DNA of 34,532 nt from Anaerolineales bacterium (lineage in GTDB: Bacteria; Chloroflexota; Anaerolineae; Anaerolineales; DRKV01). Location: the NCBI GenBank assembly GCA_024763355.1, contig JANTFR010000008.1, forward strand, positions 1-34,532, written 5' to 3'. The position numbers and the translations under genes were made by a program. Shown here one piece after another: positions 1 to 9,747 of the stretch; the stretch's first letter is position 1, and every line of letters starts with the position of its first letter. The notes beneath the pieces were generated by a model, which saw nothing but the letters and a program-made list of their open reading frames with translations, did not search any database and was not told the DNA's origin.

Positions 1-23
1 GCGAGGGTTGGGTAGTTCATCGG

Positions 24-55
24 TTGGCCGAAATTGAACATGAGTGCGGTATAAT
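24..55 (+). promoter_or_regulatory. Candidate glmS promoter
   Basis: A perfect TATAAT lies at 50-55, with a poor -35 candidate TTGGCC at 24-29 (20-bp spacer). Transcription would start near 62, giving about 28 nt of RNA before the ribozyme cleavage site at 90/91. The -10 is convincing and the -35 is weak. Confidence 0.5.
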
Positions 56-90
56 CACGCCTGCTCAATGCAGAGCACCAGGGAAAGCAA

Positions 91-333
91 GCGCATGGGC
101 CGGGGCGACACGCTCCGGTTGACGAGGATGAGGGTTCCTCCCCGCGATGGGAGGCTAACTTCGGGGAGGCGGTATCCCCGAAGGAAAATCGAAAGGTCAG
201 CGGAAGCCCTCCGGGGGCGCCACCCCCCGACACTTTCCCTCCCACCCCAAAGGGAGTTTGCCCCTTTGGGGTCTTGAACGCAGGGGCCAAATCCCGCCGG
301 CAACCGCGGGGACAAATCCCCTGACGAGTGGCA
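91..333 (+). ncRNA. glmS self-cleaving ribozyme / GlcN6P riboswitch with two insertions
   Basis: The leader of glmS matches the glmS ribozyme core in order and register. The predicted cleavage is between A90 and G91 (A|GCGCATG). P1 pairs 98-106 with 112-120. It is followed at once by G121-ACGAGG, where G121 corresponds to the catalytic guanine. P2 pairs 130-134 (GAGGG) with 207-211 (CCCTC), enclosing ATCGA (188-192) and GCGG (200-203). P3 pairs 212-217 with 224-229. Its loop GCCAC (219-223) can form the P3.1 pseudoknot with GTGGC at 328-332. P4 pairs CAGGGG (281-286) with CCCCTG (318-323), with a distal helix 293-297/306-310. The family senses glucosamine-6-phosphate, the product of GlmS, and cleavage lowers the mRNA. 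Unusual points are a 50-nt insert (137-186) with hairpins 137-142/149-154 and 160-166/176-182; a hairpin 245-254/262-271 between P3 and P4; and A95 where the known core usually has C. The family is best known from Firmicutes. Confidence 0.87.
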
Positions 334-345
334 CAACCCGTCTCG

Positions 346-362
346 CCGCGCGTCCCGCGCGG
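346..362 (+). other. GC hairpin between ribozyme and glmS start
   Basis: CCGCGCG (346-352) pairs perfectly with CGCGCGG (356-362) across a 3-nt loop. It lies just after the ribozyme 3' end and before the glmS Shine-Dalgarno GGAGGG (386-391). There is no T-run, so it is probably not a terminator. It may insulate the ribozyme fold or protect the cleaved mRNA. Confidence 0.45.
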
Positions 363-398
363 GGAGCGGCATCCTGTTCTCAATCGGAGGGAAGTTCC

Positions 399-2240
399 AT
401 GTGTGGTATCGTCGGATACATCGGGCCGCGCGACGCGACCCCCATCATCTTGCAAGGTCTCAAACGCCTGGAGTACCGCGGCTACGATTCGGCAGGCGTG
501 GCCGTGCTCCAGAACGGACACATCGAAGTGCGGCGGGATGCGGGGAAACTCTCCCGCCTGACGAAACTTGTCGAAGAAAAACCCCTTTCAGGGCATATCG
601 GTATCGGGCACACCCGCTGGGCCACCCACGGAGAGCCAAACGCCCGCAACGCCCACCCCCACATCGGGATGACCGGTGAAGTGGTGGTGGTGCACAACGG
701 CATCGTGGAAAACTTTCTCGAACTGCGCGAGGAACTGGCCGCCGAGGGGGCCGAATTCCATTCCGATACGGATACCGAGACGATTGTCCATCTCGTCGAG
801 CGGTTGATGGGCGCCCAGCAGGGCCTGGAACAGGCCGCCATGCAGACTTTCCACCGCCTGAAGGGGCATCAGAGCGTAGTGCTGCTCTCCTCCCGCGAGC
901 CGGACAAAATCGTGGCCGCCCGCCTGGGGAACGCCGGCGGCGTGGTGATTGGCTTCGGCGAAGACGAGATGTTCGTGGCCTCCGACCTGCCCGCCATTCT
1001 GGAGCACACCCGCGAGGTGGTCTTCCTGGAAAACGGGGAGATGGCAATCGTGACCCGGGAGGGAGTGCGCTTGCAAACACTGGACGGCGCCCCCATCGAA
1101 CGCGCCCCCCAGACGGTCCCCTGGGACCCCGTCGCTGCCGAAAAGGGCGAATACCGCCACTTCATGCAGAAGGAAATTCACGAGCAGGTACGCTCCTTGA
1201 CGGATACTATCGCCGGGCGGGTGGATTTTGAAGCCGGACGCGTCTACCTGCCGCAACTCAATCTGACTCCCGAACTGGCGCGGCGCATCAAACGCATCGT
1301 GATTACGGCCTGCGGCACGGCCTACCACGCCGGGCTGGTGGGCAAGTATCTCATCGAACACATCGCCCGCCTGCCCGTGGAAGTGGACGTGGCCTCCGAA
1401 TTGCGCTATCGCGACCCCATCATTGACGAGGACACCGTCCTGCTGGCAATTTCACAATCCGGCGAGACGGCGGACACGCTGGCAGCCATGGCCGAGGGGC
1501 GGACACGCGGGGCGACGCTGTGGGCCGTCGTCAACGTGATTGGTTCGCAGGCCATGCGCGTCGCTGACGGCTACATTTCCATGCAGACCGGGCCGGAAAT
1601 AGGGGTGGCGTCCACCAAGGCTTACACCGCTCCCCTGGTAGACCTTTACATGCTGGCAATCCTGCTGGCCGATTTGCGCGGCATTTTGGACGAGCAGGAA
1701 CGCCGTCGGTTGGTCGCGGCGCTGCGGCTGGTGCCGGACCTGGCCGGGCAGGCCCTTGAACGCGAACCGGAGGTGGAGGCCGCGGCCCGCTCCCTGCTGG
1801 AGACCAAACACTGCCTGTACCTGGGGCGCGGCATCAATATGCCCACCGCTTACGAAGGGGCGCTCAAACTCAAAGAAATCTCCTACATCCACGCCGAGGG
1901 CTACCCTGCCGGCGAGATGAAGCACGGCCCCATCGCCTTGATTGACCGCGACATGCCCGTAGTGGTAATCGCCACCCAGGACAGGTGGTATGAGAAAATG
2001 CTCAGTCAGATTGAACAGGTCAAATCGCGGGGAGGGCCGGTGGTCGCCGTCGCAACCGAAGGCGACGAGATGATTGCTTCCCTGGCCGACCACGTGCTCT
2101 GGGTTCCCGAAACGCCGTGGATGCTCAGCCCGGTGGTCAACGTCATCCCGCTTCAAATGCTGGCCTACCACATCGCCGCCCTTCTCGGCCTGGACGTAGA
2201 CCAGCCGCGCAACCTGGCGAAGAGTGTGACGGTCGAATAG
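399..2240 (+). CDS. glmS: Glutamine--fructose-6-phosphate aminotransferase (isomerizing)
   Basis: GlmS makes glucosamine-6-phosphate from fructose-6-phosphate and glutamine in the cytosol, the entry step to UDP-GlcNAc and cell-wall synthesis. The 613-residue product has the usual family length. The start at 399 gives MCGIVGYIG, exposing the N-terminal nucleophile cysteine of the class II glutamine amidotransferase domain (about 1-240). HTRWATHG (71-78) is the glutamine-binding region. Two SIS isomerase domains follow, with SQSGET in the first, and the typical LAKSVTVE tail ends the protein. GGAGGG at 386-391 gives a good ribosome-binding site 7 nt before this ATG. The open frame extends upstream to 258, but that start would lie inside the ribozyme and bury the catalytic cysteine. 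Expression is probably feedback-controlled by the upstream ribozyme. ligA follows after 154 bp containing repeats. Confidence 0.97.
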   Translation: MCGIVGYIGPRDATPIILQGLKRLEYRGYDSAGVAVLQNGHIEVRRDAGKLSRLTKLVEEKPLSGHIGIGHTRWATHGEPNARNAHPHIGMTGEVVVVHNGIVENFLELREELAAEGAEFHSDTDTETIVHLVERLMGAQQGLEQAAMQTFHRLKGHQSVVLLSSREPDKIVAARLGNAGGVVIGFGEDEMFVASDLPAILEHTREVVFLENGEMAIVTREGVRLQTLDGAPIERAPQTVPWDPVAAEKGEYRHFMQKEIHEQVRSLTDTIAGRVDFEAGRVYLPQLNLTPELARRIKRIVITACGTAYHAGLVGKYLIEHIARLPVEVDVASELRYRDPIIDEDTVLLAISQSGETADTLAAMAEGRTRGATLWAVVNVIGSQAMRVADGYISMQTGPEIGVASTKAYTAPLVDLYMLAILLADLRGILDEQERRRLVAALRLVPDLAGQALEREPEVEAAARSLLETKHCLYLGRGINMPTAYEGALKLKEISYIHAEGYPAGEMKHGPIALIDRDMPVVVIATQDRWYEKMLSQIEQVKSRGGPVVAVATEGDEMIASLADHVLWVPETPWMLSPVVNVIPLQMLAYHIAALLGLDVDQPRNLAKSVTVE

Positions 2241-2253
2241 GTCCACGGATAAA

Positions 2254-2302
2254 CACGAATAGACACGAATAGGTCCACGAATGGGCACGAATAAACACGA
2301 AT
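2254..2302 (+). repeat. Five phased CACGAAT short repeats
   Basis: CACGAAT occurs five times, starting at 2254, 2264, 2276, 2286 and 2296, so the copies are spaced 10-12 bp, about one helical turn. The tract lies directly downstream of the glmS stop and before a long hairpin. It looks like a dispersed intergenic repeat; a protein-binding array is possible but unsupported. Confidence 0.6.
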
Positions 2303-4572
<2,270 letters not shown>

Positions 4573-4594
4573 GTCCTTGCCCCCTTACGATTGC

Positions 4595-4631
4595 GCGGGC
4601 ATCGTGGCTTACGGGACGCCCGCTTTCTTTT
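4595..4631 (+). terminator. Intrinsic terminator after ligA
   Basis: GCGGGC (4595-4600) pairs with GCCCGC (4618-4623) and is followed by TTTCTTTT. The loop is 17 nt with some further internal pairing. It lies 22 bp after the ligA stop. The remaining DNA to 4808, up to the convergent dppC-like gene, shows no gene I can support. Confidence 0.65.
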
Positions 4632-4808
4632 GGGGAGGCGTGCGGCGATTCCCACTTCTCCGGATTCGTCCCGGCAGAGAGACGGAAGAACGCCGCAATA
4701 TCCACGCTCGCCGCACGATAATCCCCATGCACATGGTACTGCCAGTCCTTCCACGTGGCTCTGCCACAACCGCACCAGGGGCGCAATCTGCCAGACCCTG
4801 CAACGGAT

Positions 4809-5711
4809 TTACCTGTCTTTCAAACGGGGGTCGAGGGCATCTCGAAGCCCATCACCGAGCAGGTTAAACCCCAATACTGTCAACATAATGGCAATCCCCG
4901 GAAAGGTGGTGACCCACGGGGCGAGTCGTAAATAGGCGCGTCCACTGGCAAGGATTGACCCCCAACTGGGCGTAGGTGGTTGTGCTCCCATGCCCAAAAA
5001 ACTCAACGTGGATTCGATAAGAATTGCGTCACCCATTAACAGAGTAGCCATTACAATTACCGGAGAAAGTAAGTTCGGGATGATGTGACGCAGAATAATC
5101 CGCGAATCACGGGCACCAATGGCATGCGCGGCGGTTACAAATTCCCACTCTCGCAACGTGAGCACCTGACCACGCACCACGCGCGCAAATGCTCCCCAAT
5201 AAACCAGCCCCACTGCAAACATCAGATTAACCAGTCCGGGTCCAAGTACCGCAATCAAAAATATAGCCATCAACACGGTGGGGAATGCCCAACTGACATC
5301 TACCAATCCTTGAACGATATAGTCTATCCATCCGCCGTAATAACCGGCCAATACGCCAAGGGTAATGCCCATCAATGCGGCAACTGAGGTAGTAATAATC
5401 CCAACTTCCAGAGAAATTCGTGACCCATAGATGATACGGCTGAGCATATCTCGCCCAAATTCATCGGTTCCCAACACGAACGCACTGCCAGGCGGTTGTA
5501 GTGCATTGCGTAAATCCTGGTCATCAATACCTTGCGGGGCAATGTGATTTGCCAGTATAGCCGTGAGCAACAGCAAAATTATGAGCACCAAACCAATCAT
5601 TGCGCCTGGACTACGGCGTAATCGCTTCCAAAGGCTGGGGTTTTTGCCGCGTTCCGGGAATTCAAGGGTTTTAACATCATTTTCAATCGAGTCGGTTTTT
5701 GTTTCGGCCAC
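4809..5711 (-). CDS. Dipeptide/oligopeptide ABC transporter permease, DppC-type
   Basis: This is an inner-membrane permease subunit of a peptide-type (family 5) ABC importer, paired with the DppB-like protein upstream. About six hydrophobic segments are visible; the N-terminal cytosolic tail is followed by GLVLIILLLLTAIL, and FVLGTDEFGRDMLSRI is typical of DppC/OppC. The EAA loop that docks on the ATPase is intact (TAAHAIGARDSRIILRHI). A GTG at 5720 opens the frame, but the AAGGAG Shine-Dalgarno (5720-5725) overlaps it. GTG 5711, 8 nt downstream of that site, is the better start and gives 300 residues. It is the last gene of the operon; the DppD/DppF ATPases that usually follow are absent. 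GC is much lower than in ligA (about 48% in a sampled line). Confidence 0.93.
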   Translation of the reverse strand: MAETKTDSIENDVKTLEFPERGKNPSLWKRLRRSPGAMIGLVLIILLLLTAILANHIAPQGIDDQDLRNALQPPGSAFVLGTDEFGRDMLSRIIYGSRISLEVGIITTSVAALMGITLGVLAGYYGGWIDYIVQGLVDVSWAFPTVLMAIFLIAVLGPGLVNLMFAVGLVYWGAFARVVRGQVLTLREWEFVTAAHAIGARDSRIILRHIIPNLLSPVIVMATLLMGDAILIESTLSFLGMGAQPPTPSWGSILASGRAYLRLAPWVTTFPGIAIMLTVLGFNLLGDGLRDALDPRLKDR

Positions 5712-5752
5712 TGAAGACACTCCTTAAATAAGCACTGTTCAGTTGCAAGTAA

Positions 5753-6670
5753 TCAATACCGAATTCTGGGGTCTACAAGCGCATAAAGTAAATCTGCAAA
5801 TATATTTCCCAAGATGATGGCAAATGCGAGGACGAACATGCACCCCTGCAACACCGGAAAGTCGCGAGAGTAAATGGATTGCAGCATCATGTTGCCAATG
5901 CCGGGTCGAGCAAACACATTTTCTATCACCACCGAGCCACCAATGATGTAACCCAAATCCAACCCCATTAGCGAAATGATGGGGATAAGCGAATTGCGCA
6001 TGATGTGGCGAAACACTACAACGTGTTCCGCCAACCCTTTCGCGCGTGCGGTTCGGACATAATCTTGTCCAATAACCTCTAGCATACTTGAGCGGGTAAT
6101 TCTGGCAATTCGCCCAACCCGCGGTAATCCAAGCGCCAGTGCAGGTAAAATGAGTTTGTCAATGCCGCCATATCCGGTAGGAGGCAGCCACTTCAGCGTT
6201 ACGGCAAAAAACAAAATCAGTATCAATCCCAACCAAAAATCGGGCATTGAAACACCAATCAATGCCATTATCATAGAGAACCAGTCAATAATTGAATTTC
6301 GGTTAATAGCCGCAATAGCGCCCAATGGCACGGCGATAATATATTGCAGTAAAAATGCCGCAAGCCCCAATTCTGCCGTGATGGGCAGTTTTTCCTTCAG
6401 CAATTCGATGACCGGACGCTTGTTTAAGATTGAGGTTCCTAAATTCCCGCGCGCCAGGTTGCCCATATAAATGAAAAATTGGACAGCAAGCGGTTTATCC
6501 AGCCCCAGTTCGGTGCGAACCCGTTGTCTCACACTTTCCGGAGCAATCGGGCTGACCAAAACATCTACGGGGTCACCGGGCGAGAGTTGCAGTGCCAGGA
6601 ACACCAGCAATGCTGTTGCAATCAGCACAGGAATGGCAAACAAAAGCCGTTTGGCGAGATATGCAGTCAT
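5753..6670 (-). CDS. Dipeptide/oligopeptide ABC transporter permease, DppB-type
   Basis: This 305-residue integral membrane permease subunit of a peptide-type importer is the partner of the DppC-like protein 41 bp downstream. The start at 6670 gives MTAYLAKRLLFAIPVL, the classic DppB/OppB beginning, and is preceded by GGAGGA. The longer frame (to 6754) lacks such a site. Family landmarks are the first transmembrane helix, LSPGDPVD, the loop with LGLDKP, and the EAA motif VRTARAKGLAEHVVVFRHI, followed by VIENVFARPGIG. The protein ends DPRIRY. Its substrate cannot be read from sequence. A hairpin separates it from the upstream solute-binding gene, which may lower permease expression relative to the binding protein. 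Confidence 0.94.
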   Translation of the reverse strand: MTAYLAKRLLFAIPVLIATALLVFLALQLSPGDPVDVLVSPIAPESVRQRVRTELGLDKPLAVQFFIYMGNLARGNLGTSILNKRPVIELLKEKLPITAELGLAAFLLQYIIAVPLGAIAAINRNSIIDWFSMIMALIGVSMPDFWLGLILILFFAVTLKWLPPTGYGGIDKLILPALALGLPRVGRIARITRSSMLEVIGQDYVRTARAKGLAEHVVVFRHIMRNSLIPIISLMGLDLGYIIGGSVVIENVFARPGIGNMMLQSIYSRDFPVLQGCMFVLAFAIILGNIFADLLYALVDPRIRY

Positions 6671-6722
6671 ATATTCCTCCTCCCAAAATCCATACTGAAA
6701 TGGGAGCATGTACCATGGTTTC

Positions 6723-6758
6723 GCGAGTGCCAGAGTAAATATACCCTCCGGCACTCGC
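6723..6758 (-). terminator. Intra-operon hairpin between binding protein and permease genes
   Basis: GCGAGTGCC (6723-6731) pairs perfectly with GGCACTCGC (6750-6758) around an 18-nt loop. It lies between the solute-binding gene and dppB. Without a clear U-tract it is best read as an attenuating or 3'-protecting stem-loop, as is common after binding-protein genes in ABC operons. Confidence 0.6.
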
Positions 6759-6772
6759 TGCTCATTCAGAAG

Positions 6773-8479
6773 TTACGGCTCTACATCAATTGTGGTCCAT
6801 ACTGCGGTGTACAAGCCCTTCAGCGGAATGGGGTGGAAGTTTTTGACGGTCGAACGCCCGACAAAGACTTTGGCTCGCTGGCGAATTGGCGCCCACGGAT
6901 ACCATTTTTCGATAAGGTACTTGTGGATAGGAATGTATTTTGCATCGCGTTCTGCCCATGTCGGGGTTTGATAGTTAGCATCGTCGAGCATCGCATCAAA
7001 CTCGGGGTCGCTGACACCCAGATAGTTGGGATAGGGCAGATATTTGGAATGATGGAACCATTCGAGAATATCGTTGTTGTCCCATTGGTAGTAGCGGAGA
7101 ATCATCTGCGTTTTGTCACTGTGCAGGGCATCACTATAGGTGGCATTGTCCATCAATTGGATGTTCGCCTTGATGCCGATGTCTGCCAGCATTTTTTGCG
7201 TGACTTCCGCCAGCCGCTTGTATTCATCTTGCTGGTACGTCCAGTACGTTACCTCAAATTTCGTACCCGGGTCGACGCCTTCCACATTCTTGGCCACCAA
7301 GATACCATCGTCACCCATTTCCCAGCCGACTTCGGCCAACAGCGCCTTGGCTTTTTCGGGATCATAACTGGGTGCAACATCGGCTACGCCTTTATCGCCG
7401 CCCAATTCTGCCGGCAGGTACGTGGTGCGTACATTGCCAATGCCCTGATACACGGTTTCCAAAATCAGGTCACGGTCAATTGCATAACCGACAGCCTGGC
7501 GCGTGCGCAAATCGGCGAACAAGGGGAAGTTCACATTCATTCCGATGAACTGCACCGAGGGGTCAGGCCCTGTGATAACAAAGTAATCCGGATTGTTCTG
7601 GTATTGAGACAATTCCTGCGGCAACGGTGGATCAATGAGAAGTTGGACATTCCCGGCCTGTAGCTCGATGGTGCGGGTGGCATCTTCGGGAATGATGCGA
7701 TACACGATTTTGTCAACGTTGGCCGGACCTTCATGGTTGGTCCATTCCGGAGCCCAGTTGTAGTCAGGGTTTTTCACCAAGGTCAGGTGGTCATTCTGCA
7801 CCCATTCCTTCAAGATGAAGGGGCCCGTGCCGGCTGTGCATTCCGGTGTCGCGCCGTAAGCCTCGCCGCATTTTTCGTACAGTTCCATACTGGGAATGCC
7901 GGCGAAGGATGAGGCGATATTGAAGAGCAAGTTGGGGTAAGGTCCATTGAAAGTCATCTCGATGGTGTAGTCATCAATAACTTTCAAATCGGTGAGCGGC
8001 TCGAAGACATAATCATTCGCGCCGGTTTTCATTTTGTTGACCCACCACTCGACAACCTTGGCGTTAAAATCGCTGCCATCGTGGAATTTGACGCCCTTGC
8101 GCAGGTGGAAGGTCCAGACCGTGCCGTCATCAGAGATGTCCCAACTTGTCGCCAGACCGGGGCCAAAGTTGTAATCGTAGTCGATGGTCACCAGTTGTTC
8201 GTAAACCATAAAGTGTGGTTCCATCGTCTGCGAAACATTGAGAATATCAAAACTTTCACCCGATTGGTTGGCGGCGGCAACGACCAACACTTTCTCCGGT
8301 GCGGGTGCTTCGGTCGCTTCCGGCGCCTTAGTTGGGGCAGGCGGTTGTGTAGGCTGTTGTGCGGACTCGGACCCTTGCGCTTCTTGTGTCGGCGCGGCGG
8401 TGGGCTGGGCTTTGCAACCAGTTGCCACCAATGCCACAATAACGAGTAGGAATATCAGAGTCTTCCAATGCGTTTTCAT
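6773..8479 (-). CDS. ABC transporter solute-binding lipoprotein, family 5 (peptide type)
   Basis: The extracytoplasmic substrate receptor for the DppBC-like permeases. The start at 8479 gives a 568-residue precursor with a lipoprotein signal peptide and lipobox LVATGC (Cys22), then a Pro/Thr/Ala/Gln-rich linker. The family 5 fold is recognised from LRKGVKFHDGSDFNAKVV, the GTGPFILKEW region and the RQAVGYAIDRDLI segment. A Shine-Dalgarno AAGGAG lies 7 nt before this ATG. The frame stays open upstream to 8593, but that would place about 38 residues before the signal peptide. The leader contains a much longer anti-16S match at 8565-8579. The gene lies between the racemase and the permeases, so the ligand may be a peptide or modified amino acid; this is inferred only. 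Confidence 0.94.
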   Translation of the reverse strand: MKTHWKTLIFLLVIVALVATGCKAQPTAAPTQEAQGSESAQQPTQPPAPTKAPEATEAPAPEKVLVVAAANQSGESFDILNVSQTMEPHFMVYEQLVTIDYDYNFGPGLATSWDISDDGTVWTFHLRKGVKFHDGSDFNAKVVEWWVNKMKTGANDYVFEPLTDLKVIDDYTIEMTFNGPYPNLLFNIASSFAGIPSMELYEKCGEAYGATPECTAGTGPFILKEWVQNDHLTLVKNPDYNWAPEWTNHEGPANVDKIVYRIIPEDATRTIELQAGNVQLLIDPPLPQELSQYQNNPDYFVITGPDPSVQFIGMNVNFPLFADLRTRQAVGYAIDRDLILETVYQGIGNVRTTYLPAELGGDKGVADVAPSYDPEKAKALLAEVGWEMGDDGILVAKNVEGVDPGTKFEVTYWTYQQDEYKRLAEVTQKMLADIGIKANIQLMDNATYSDALHSDKTQMILRYYQWDNNDILEWFHHSKYLPYPNYLGVSDPEFDAMLDDANYQTPTWAERDAKYIPIHKYLIEKWYPWAPIRQRAKVFVGRSTVKNFHPIPLKGLYTAVWTTIDVEP

Positions 8480-8564
8480 TTCATTCTCCTTAAGTGTGTA
8501 AAGTTGCTTGCGAAAACACCTAACAAAACGTAATGCTGACCACTGTTTTTTAAGTTGGCAGGCC

Positions 8565-8579
8565 ATCACCTCCTTTCTA
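8565..8579 (-). promoter_or_regulatory. Extended Shine-Dalgarno far upstream of the binding-protein gene (STAB-SD-like)
   Basis: The minus strand reads TAGAAAGGAGGTGAT, complementary to nearly the whole 3' tail of bacterial 16S rRNA. It lies 85 nt before the actual start at 8479, which has its own Shine-Dalgarno. An ATG overlaps it only 2 nt after GGAGG, too close for normal initiation. A weak -10-like GATAAT (8592-8597) would put an RNA 5' end just ahead of it. Confidence 0.55.
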
Positions 8580-8596
8580 CCAACATTCGGCATTAT

Positions 8597-9688
8597 CTAA
8601 ACTCCCACAGATTTAACGGTAGATATTGCCGGCGTGACAATGTGCGATACGCTATAACTAGCCATCGCAGTGGCTAACGCGGCATAGTTCGGCAAAAACT
8701 TCAACGTTTCGCCTAACTGTACCGGTGGTTGCGCATCAGTAACATCCACGACCAAATGGTCGGAACTGGCACCCACGATGGTCACCCCCCGACGAATTGG
8801 CGTAAGTCCCGAGATACGGAGGTCTTGCTCGCCAATGTCTAGAATTGCCCTACGACGCACGCCTAAATCTTCCCAATGCGGCTTGCGACCGAATGCGTCA
8901 AAAAGAATCGGACCTTGCGGCAACGATGGTTTGTCTTCCAATTCGATGACTTCGGCAATAATGTGGACGGCATCTTGATAGGGCGCAGGCAAATCCCAAG
9001 GGACATTCGGGTCTGCGCCGCGCAATATACCCTCCCCGATACGCAATTGGTTGACCCGCGCGGGCATTTCCTCATTAGCCAACAAACGCAAACTGGATGT
9101 GTTACCCCCAGAGATGACGGGCAATGAAACACCCAAACTCTGTTCGATGTCCTCTGCAACATCGACGAGCATTTGAGTATTTTCGCGTGTCGGTTGGACG
9201 CCGCCAATGCAACTGACATTTGTACCAACGCCAACCAACTCGATAGCCGGCAAGTGTGCCATCTGTTTAGCAACGGAAACTGCCTTTTCGGGCATTACGC
9301 CCTCGCGGCGGTCGCCAACATCTATCATTAAAATAACTTGATGGGTGATACCCTGCGCCAGAGCCGCATCTGACAGCGCTTGCACGGTTTTTGTTTGAGA
9401 GTTCAAACTGACTTGTGTCAAATGCACCACGTCTTCCACCTCACTGAGGCTGGGCAAGCGCAACATCATAATGTCGGCATTAATCCCGGCATTTCGCAAC
9501 CGCCGAATGTGTTTGAGGCGCGACTCGCCTAAAAGTTGCACGCCCCCCGCCAGCATTGCCCGGGCCACATCCGGATGTCCGCACATACCCTTTGTAACGC
9601 CAACGACGTTGATATGGTGGGCTGCGCAAAATTGGACAATACTTGCAGCATTGTCTCGAATGCGCTCACAATCGACTTCAATTCTCAC
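8597..9688 (-). CDS. Alanine/ornithine racemase-family PLP enzyme
   Basis: Predicted cytosolic pyridoxal-phosphate amino acid racemase of the fold type III alanine/ornithine racemase group. The PLP lysine lies in GVTKGMCGHP (about residue 33 from this start). The TIM-barrel part includes GESRLKHIRRL, LMIDVGDRREGV, GVGTNVSCIGG and VISGGNTSSL, and a C-terminal beta domain follows. A TTG opens the frame at 9703, but GGAGG overlaps it; the GTG at 9688, 8 nt after that site, gives 363 residues and matches family starts. It follows gntR by 59 bp and precedes the binding-protein gene by 117 bp, suggesting that the imported compound is, or releases, an amino acid needing stereo-inversion. Ornithine, alanine or another substrate cannot be distinguished by eye. 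Confidence 0.86.
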   Translation of the reverse strand: MRIEVDCERIRDNAASIVQFCAAHHINVVGVTKGMCGHPDVARAMLAGGVQLLGESRLKHIRRLRNAGINADIMMLRLPSLSEVEDVVHLTQVSLNSQTKTVQALSDAALAQGITHQVILMIDVGDRREGVMPEKAVSVAKQMAHLPAIELVGVGTNVSCIGGVQPTRENTQMLVDVAEDIEQSLGVSLPVISGGNTSSLRLLANEEMPARVNQLRIGEGILRGADPNVPWDLPAPYQDAVHIIAEVIELEDKPSLPQGPILFDAFGRKPHWEDLGVRRRAILDIGEQDLRISGLTPIRRGVTIVGASSDHLVVDVTDAQPPVQLGETLKFLPNYAALATAMASYSVSHIVTPAISTVKSVGV

Positions 9689-9747
9689 ACCGGCTACCTC
9701 CAAACTGGCGGATTGGACGAGATTCTGCGGTGAAAATACTTGCGAGA

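Noticed and set aside
73-83. A second ribozyme-like cleavage motif, A|GCACCAGG, at 73/74.
   Set aside because: It cannot pair with the strand before G121 to form P1 in the right register; the site at 90/91 does.
258-398. Upstream extension of the glmS frame.
   Set aside because: It lies within the ribozyme, has no ribosome-binding site and would hide the catalytic N-terminal cysteine.
4632-4808. Possible gene remnant (for example a lost dppD) downstream of the dppC-like gene.
   Set aside because: None of the translations I read shows a Walker motif or other DppD feature; no supportable homology.
8565-8579. Fragment of a 16S rRNA gene 3' end on the plus strand.
   Set aside because: Only about 15 nt match and the surrounding DNA is not rRNA-like; an SD-type element on the minus strand explains it better.
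8480-8593. N-terminal extension of the solute-binding protein using the strong SD-like element.
   Set aside because: The ATG is only 2 nt from GGAGG, and the extra residues would precede a lipoprotein signal peptide.
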